Of a stretch of 64,000 bases of DNA, positions 60,366-64,000 are shown piece by piece. The translations under genes and the position numbers were made by a program. The notes under the pieces were generated by a model that did not search any database, had not been told where the DNA came from, and was given only the letters and a program-made list of their open reading frames with translations. Origin of the DNA: Mycobacterium deserti. Its GTDB lineage: Bacteria > Actinomycetota > Actinomycetes > Mycobacteriales > Mycobacteriaceae. Every line of letters begins with the position of its first letter. Positions within the stretch are counted from its first letter, which is position 1. The stretch lies in assembly GCF_025345615.1 (NCBI RefSeq), contig NZ_JAODWD010000006.1, positions 434,001-498,000 of the forward strand. Reading direction: 5' to 3'.

Positions 60366-61507
60366 GATGCGGCGACCTGTCTTTCGATGTTGTCGAGTTC
60401 ACGGGCAAGGTTGACCAGGTCGCCGTCGGTTGTCGGCGGCGGACCAAACAGCGTGTACGCCACCGTCTGCGGATGAAGGCCGCAGCGCTCGGCGACGGTC
60501 TGCACCACCGTCGGTGGCGCGGCGTTGTGCGAGAGGCCCAGACGCGGCAGCATCCGCTGCAACGCGGCCGTGCGCAGTGCGTCGGCGGCGCGATCCGCTG
60601 CCCGCCGCGACCGGTACAGCCGGCCCCGGCCCTCGATGGTCTCCGAGGCCCGCACCACGACGGGCAACTGTTCGGCGACGAGCGGGCCCATGCGCCGGCC
60701 CCTCCACAGCGCGAGCAGCACGACGACGAGGCACAGCTGCCAGAAAATCCAGATCACTTGGGCGGGGATGAGATCGACGATGGTTGCGCCGCCGCTGGAT
60801 TCGCCTTCACTGCGTTGCGGCGCGTACCAGATCATCCGGGGCTTGCTGCCCGCGAGGTTCATTGCGAGGGCGGCATTGCCCTGTTTCAGCAGCCCCGAAT
60901 TGGCCATGAAGGCGGACGTGCCGACCACGGTGATCTCACGGCGTCCGTCAAAATAGCGGACCAATGCCCCTTCGTAACAGCGCGTCACCGGCAGGTCTCC
61001 TACTGCCTCGTAGGCGTTACTGAGGCCCAGCTGAACGCCGCCCGCGCGGGTGGTCTCACGCAGATCGCAGCCCGGTTCGGCACTGCCGAACGGAATCGTG
61101 CCGTCGAGTTCGACGCGCGCCGCCAGCTTTTCGCGGGTTCGCGACGTCGGGTCGACTATTAGCCGATCGCCTGGCGCGCGGACCAGTCGATCCAGTACGT
61201 CGTCGGCGATCAGGTGTCGCGTTTGGACCACCACGAGCAGGGTGTCGGGTCGGGCTGCCCGTTCCACCGCGGCGACATCCGACGCCTCGATCACTTCGAC
61301 GCCTTGGTCGCGCAGGAGAGTCATCAGCGCGCGGGCACCGTCGGGCGAGGTGGACGTCGGATCCATCTTCCCGCCGGGCCGCGGAGCCGTCAGATACGTT
61401 GTCAGTGCGGCGACACCGATGATGACGACGATCGCCAAGACCACCCACCTCGCGCCACGCCATCGTTGCGCGAGTGTCGGGCTCACCGCGGAGTCGGTTG
61501 TGGTCAT
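60362..61507 (-). CDS. DUF4350 membrane protein (Rv3691 type)
   Basis: 381 aa. TM near residues 21-40 (WVVLAIVVIIGVAALTTYL), an exported domain (ALMTLLRDQGVEVIEASDVAAV, PGDRLIVDPTSRTR, RREITVVGTSAFMANSGLLKQGNAALAM) and a second TM (VIWIFWQLCLVVVLLALW), with a cytoplasmic tail. DUF4350 resembles a GldG/IFT-like partner of MoxR systems. Overlaps both neighbours by 4 nt. Confidence 0.85.
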   Translation of the reverse strand: MTTTDSAVSPTLAQRWRGARWVVLAIVVIIGVAALTTYLTAPRPGGKMDPTSTSPDGARALMTLLRDQGVEVIEASDVAAVERAARPDTLLVVVQTRHLIADDVLDRLVRAPGDRLIVDPTSRTREKLAARVELDGTIPFGSAEPGCDLRETTRAGGVQLGLSNAYEAVGDLPVTRCYEGALVRYFDGRREITVVGTSAFMANSGLLKQGNAALAMNLAGSKPRMIWYAPQRSEGESSGGATIVDLIPAQVIWIFWQLCLVVVLLALWRGRRMGPLVAEQLPVVVRASETIEGRGRLYRSRRAADRAADALRTAALQRMLPRLGLSHNAAPPTVVQTVAERCGLHPQTVAYTLFGPPPTTDGDLVNLARELDNIERQVAAS

Positions 61508-62157
61508 CGCACCTCCGCCCAGTTGCCCGAATTCGCGGGCGCATCGGCGGTGCTCATCGGCCGAGGCGGTTGGTCAAGCAGGTGGCCGTCGAGGTCGGCG
61601 ATCGTGCGGTAGGCAAGCTCGGTACCTGGCCGCTCGCCGTACGTGACGTCGTTGAATGCAATTGCCGCGCCGGCCAGTTCGCTGCTCAGAGCGGGCAGCG
61701 CGCGTCCGGCATCGCGCGCCAGTTCGCTGGCCGTGCGGCCGGGAACGGGGTCGACGACACCCGTCTCCTCGAGTTGGCGCGCGATCGCCCGGAGCCGGTG
61801 GCGGATGGCGGCGGACCAATCGCCCACCGCGGCAAAATGTTCGGCGGTCGCGCGGTGTGCCGCCGCGCTGAGGAGATGGTCGCCGAACAGTTCGTCGTCG
61901 TGTCCGCGGCGCGTTCGCAAGGTGCGGTTGGCGATCCGGACAGCGACGATCATGGCGGCGGTGAGCAGCAGAAGGAGAATCATCGCGGTGAACCAGCCGC
62001 CGGGCAGCGACGCGGCCCCGCTGGTGAGCCGGTCGAGCAGTTCCTCGATCCAGTCCAAGGCGCGTTCGCTCAGCGAGGGCTTGGGATAGTTGGCTTTTCC
62101 GAGCTCGCGTTGGGCAGCCTCGTACGCGGCATCCCGGTCGATGTCTACTGTCGGCAC
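61504..62157 (-). CDS. DUF4129 membrane protein (Rv3690 type)
   Basis: 217 aa. Cytoplasm-facing tail after one TM (WFTAMILLLLLTAAMIVAVRI); C-terminal helical DUF4129 with DWSAAIRHRLRAIARQLEETGVVDPVPGRTASELAR. The family sits beside transglutaminase or MoxR modules. GTG start; overlaps DUF4350. Likely in the same membrane complex. Confidence 0.84.
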   Translation of the reverse strand: MPTVDIDRDAAYEAAQRELGKANYPKPSLSERALDWIEELLDRLTSGAASLPGGWFTAMILLLLLTAAMIVAVRIANRTLRTRRGHDDELFGDHLLSAAAHRATAEHFAAVGDWSAAIRHRLRAIARQLEETGVVDPVPGRTASELARDAGRALPALSSELAGAAIAFNDVTYGERPGTELAYRTIADLDGHLLDQPPRPMSTADAPANSGNWAEVR

Positions 62158-62163
62158 GTCGCC

Positions 62164-63351
62164 TCAGGGTTGGCGGGTAAGCCAGAGATGGTCTGTGGAG
62201 TCGGGCGACGCCGCCGGACCGTACGACGCGCCGGTCTGCAGCACGAGATCGAAAGCCTCGCCGCGGATCCGGCGATCGGTGTACTGCAGCACCACCACGC
62301 CTGCGTCGAACGGAGCGGTGATGATCTGGGCGATCGCGCCGCCGATTGTCACCAACACCAACGAAATCAGGATGACCATCGTCGACGATGCCGCCATCAA
62401 GAGCAGCTGGCCGCCCAGGCTGAACGGCAGTGCGAGGGCGCCGGCGACCACCTGGACGACGATGTAGGCGAGCAGCCGAATGCCGAGCACCCGCCAGAAG
62501 TCCCGCTTCACCAACTGGAAAGACCTCTGGACCGCGGCGACGATGCCCAGCCGTTCGAGCACCAGGATCGCGGGTGTGAAGGACAGGCTGATCCACAGGT
62601 AGAGCCCGCCGGCGATCCAGAGAATCAGAATCGGGATACCGACGAGAATCCCCGCGGCGACACCCGCCGCGTAGCCGATGCCGATGGGAATGGCCCACAA
62701 GATGGCGGTCAGCAGGATGAAGACCGCGAGCTGCGCGACGCTGAAGCCGATCAGCGCCCACAATCGGCCCCGAAGTCGTTGCCATGCTTCGCCGATGGTG
62801 ATCCCGGCGCCGAAAACGGCCCGGCCAACCACCACGGTGAGCATGCCGCTGAGCACGAAGGAGGACAGCAGTGCGGCGATGGCGCCAATGAGGCTGGACG
62901 CCGACGAGCCGAGCAGCACTCCGATCGAGACATCTTCACCGGCCCGCGTCGGGTCTAGCTCTCCGGCGACCGCGAGCGGACCCACCGACAAGATGAGCGC
63001 AATGAGCTGCGTCGCCACCACGACGACCGCGGTCAGGCCCAGTGTGGCTTTCGGATTGCTGCGGATGTATGCGACGGCGCCGTTGAAGATCTCGGACAGG
63101 CTCAGCGGTCGCAAAGGGATGACACCGGGTTTCAACGCCGGCGGCTGATACCCCGGCGGCCCGTAACCGGGCGGCGGATACCCCGGCGGCGGCCCGTAAC
63201 CGGGCGGCGGATAACCAGCAGGTGGATAGCCAGGCGGCGCAAAACCAGGCGGTGGATAACCCTGTTGATAGCCAGGGGGCGCATACCCGGGAGGCGAGTA
63301 TCCCGGCGGCGGCGGGCCTGCCATCCCGAACCCACCGGCGTCGTTGGTCAT
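62164..63351 (-). CDS. PGY-repeat membrane protein (Rv3689 type)
   Basis: 395 aa. N-terminal about 75 residues are PPGY-type repeats (PPGYSPPGYAPPGY and GYPPPGYGPPPGYPPPGYG), followed by six or more hydrophobic helices (TAVVVVATQLIALILSVG, GWAIPIGIGYAAGVAAGILVG type). ATG 63349-63351; ATG 63360 in frame. Upstream end of the MoxR operon; may be a membrane organiser. Confidence 0.8.
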   Translation of the reverse strand: MTNDAGGFGMAGPPPPGYSPPGYAPPGYQQGYPPPGFAPPGYPPAGYPPPGYGPPPGYPPPGYGPPGYQPPALKPGVIPLRPLSLSEIFNGAVAYIRSNPKATLGLTAVVVVATQLIALILSVGPLAVAGELDPTRAGEDVSIGVLLGSSASSLIGAIAALLSSFVLSGMLTVVVGRAVFGAGITIGEAWQRLRGRLWALIGFSVAQLAVFILLTAILWAIPIGIGYAAGVAAGILVGIPILILWIAGGLYLWISLSFTPAILVLERLGIVAAVQRSFQLVKRDFWRVLGIRLLAYIVVQVVAGALALPFSLGGQLLLMAASSTMVILISLVLVTIGGAIAQIITAPFDAGVVVLQYTDRRIRGEAFDLVLQTGASYGPAASPDSTDHLWLTRQP

Positions 63352-63444
63352 GGCCACCATCCTGTCGATCACCGTGCGAATTGACAATCTGGTCGGCGGC
63401 CGTGTCCAGCCGGGCCGCAGCGCAGGCGGCGTAGCGTCTGCGTC

Positions 63445-63909
63445 ATGGCGGAACTCACCGAACGGCTGCGTGCAGACCTGACCGCGGCGATGAAAGCACA
63501 GGACAAGTTGCGCACCGCGACACTGCGAATGCTCCTCAGCGCGGTCCGCACTGAGGAGGTCGCGGGCAAGGAGTCACGCGAGCTGACCGACGACCAGGTG
63601 CTCAAGGTCCTTGCCCGCGAATCGAAGAAGCGGGGCGAGGCGGCCGAGATCTACACCCAGAACGGCCGCGGTGAGCTGGCCGCCAACGAACACGCCGAAG
63701 CGCGGGTCATCGACGAGTACCTGCCGACCCCGCTTACGGAGGCCGAACTGGCCGACGTCGCCGACACCGCGATCGCCCAGGTCGCCGAGGAGATCGGCGA
63801 ACGCCCGTCGATGAAGCAGATGGGTCAGGTGATGAAGGCCGCGACGGCGATCGCCGCGGGCAAGGCCGACGGGGCCCGGCTGTCCGCGGCCGTCAAGGCC
63901 CGGCTGTAG
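63445..63909 (+). CDS. YqeY/GatB-like domain protein (Rv3688c type)
   Basis: 154 aa. MAELTERLRADLTAAMKAQDKLRTATLRMLLSAVRTEEVAGKE and the C-terminal helices (RPSMKQMGQVMKAATAIAAGKADGARLSAAVKARL) define YqeY. Related to the tail domain of GatB; may bind tRNA. TAGCGT (63432-63437) is 7 nt before ATG 63445, giving a leaderless mRNA. Confidence 0.9.
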   Translation: MAELTERLRADLTAAMKAQDKLRTATLRMLLSAVRTEEVAGKESRELTDDQVLKVLARESKKRGEAAEIYTQNGRGELAANEHAEARVIDEYLPTPLTEAELADVADTAIAQVAEEIGERPSMKQMGQVMKAATAIAAGKADGARLSAAVKARL

Positions 63910-63946
63910 CAGTTTTCGGGGCGTTGGGCCCGGGTACCCGGGGCAC

Positions 63947-64000
63947 ATGACGCGTTTTGGCTACACCTTGATGACCGAACAGAGCGGACCTAAAGACCTT
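63947..64000 (+). CDS. Luciferase-like (F420/flavin) oxidoreductase, N-terminal fragment
   Basis: 18 codons only (MTRFGYTLMTEQSGPKDL) before the window edge. The phrase FGYTLMTEQSGPKDL is typical of LLM-class F420-dependent oxidoreductases of the G6PDH-related branch in mycobacteria. Start ATG 63947 after a 37-bp gap from the YqeY gene. The remainder is outside the window. Confidence 0.65.
   Translation, partial: MTRFGYTLMTEQSGPKDL

Noticed and set aside
63126-63320. Tandem GGCGG-type DNA repeat as a VNTR or CRISPR
   Set aside because: It encodes the in-frame PPGY repeats of the Rv3689-type protein; units are unequal and there are no spacers.

Overview
This window is chromosomal DNA from a mycobacterium, most likely a rapid-growing Mycolicibacterium species. 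GC content and codon use are high-GC actinobacterial, many starts are GTG, and the gene order is recognisable. From about 2.7 kb to 63.9 kb it follows, in inverted orientation, the Mycobacterium tuberculosis block Rv3731 (ligC) to Rv3688c (YqeY-like): ligC, polD, lucA, tRNA-Ser, ffs, aspC, dnaX, a cyclopropane-synthase-like methyltransferase with its flavin oxidoreductase, ami1, ybaB, recR, gatD-murT, dnaQ-like, leuA, ask-asd, egtABCDE, a GCS2 ligase, glpK, and the RDD/SpoIIM/DUF58/MoxR/DUF4350/DUF4129 group. These homologies come from reading the proteins, not from a database search.

Layout. 0-10.5 kb: a cut-off hypothetical gene, a coupled MFS-MBL pair, a secreted protein, two divergent LigC-type ATP-dependent ligases with a PolD primase-polymerase, a membrane-anchored Hsp70-like protein, a DapB-like dehydrogenase facing a TetR regulator, and a secreted trypsin-like protease. 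10.5-25 kb: core functions in lipid uptake (lucA), tRNA-Ser(GGA), SRP RNA, aspartate transamination, replication and recombination (dnaX, recR, dnaQ-like), wall building (ami1, gatD-murT), and one frameshifted AbiEi/DUF559-type gene. 24-33 kb: a self-contained TetR/membrane-protein module, leuA behind a leucine leader peptide, an SDR, an ECF sigma factor, and ask-asd.

33-46 kb reads as a redox-defence region: an ECF sigma factor with a small zinc-type anti-sigma factor, a clade-3 catalase, an Ohr-type peroxidase, the complete ergothioneine operon egtABCDE, and a second glutamate-cysteine-ligase-family enzyme. 46-56 kb is more accessory: glpK, an aldo/keto reductase, two PadR regulators, a carotenoid cleavage oxygenase, AraC and TetR regulators and small membrane proteins, several with clear palindromic operators. 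56-64 kb is the MoxR envelope cluster, a YqeY-like protein and the first codons of a luciferase-like oxidoreductase.

No CRISPR array, insertion sequence, prophage or plasmid origin was seen. The most interesting non-coding signals are the leuA attenuator with an apparently leaderless leader peptide, paired operators in the 24.0 kb TetR module, a 14-bp-periodic operator array between padR and the carotenoid oxygenase, a perfect 15-bp palindrome before egtA, and a recurring layout in which a TANNNT-like -10 box sits 6-7 nt before the start codon (leaderless transcripts).
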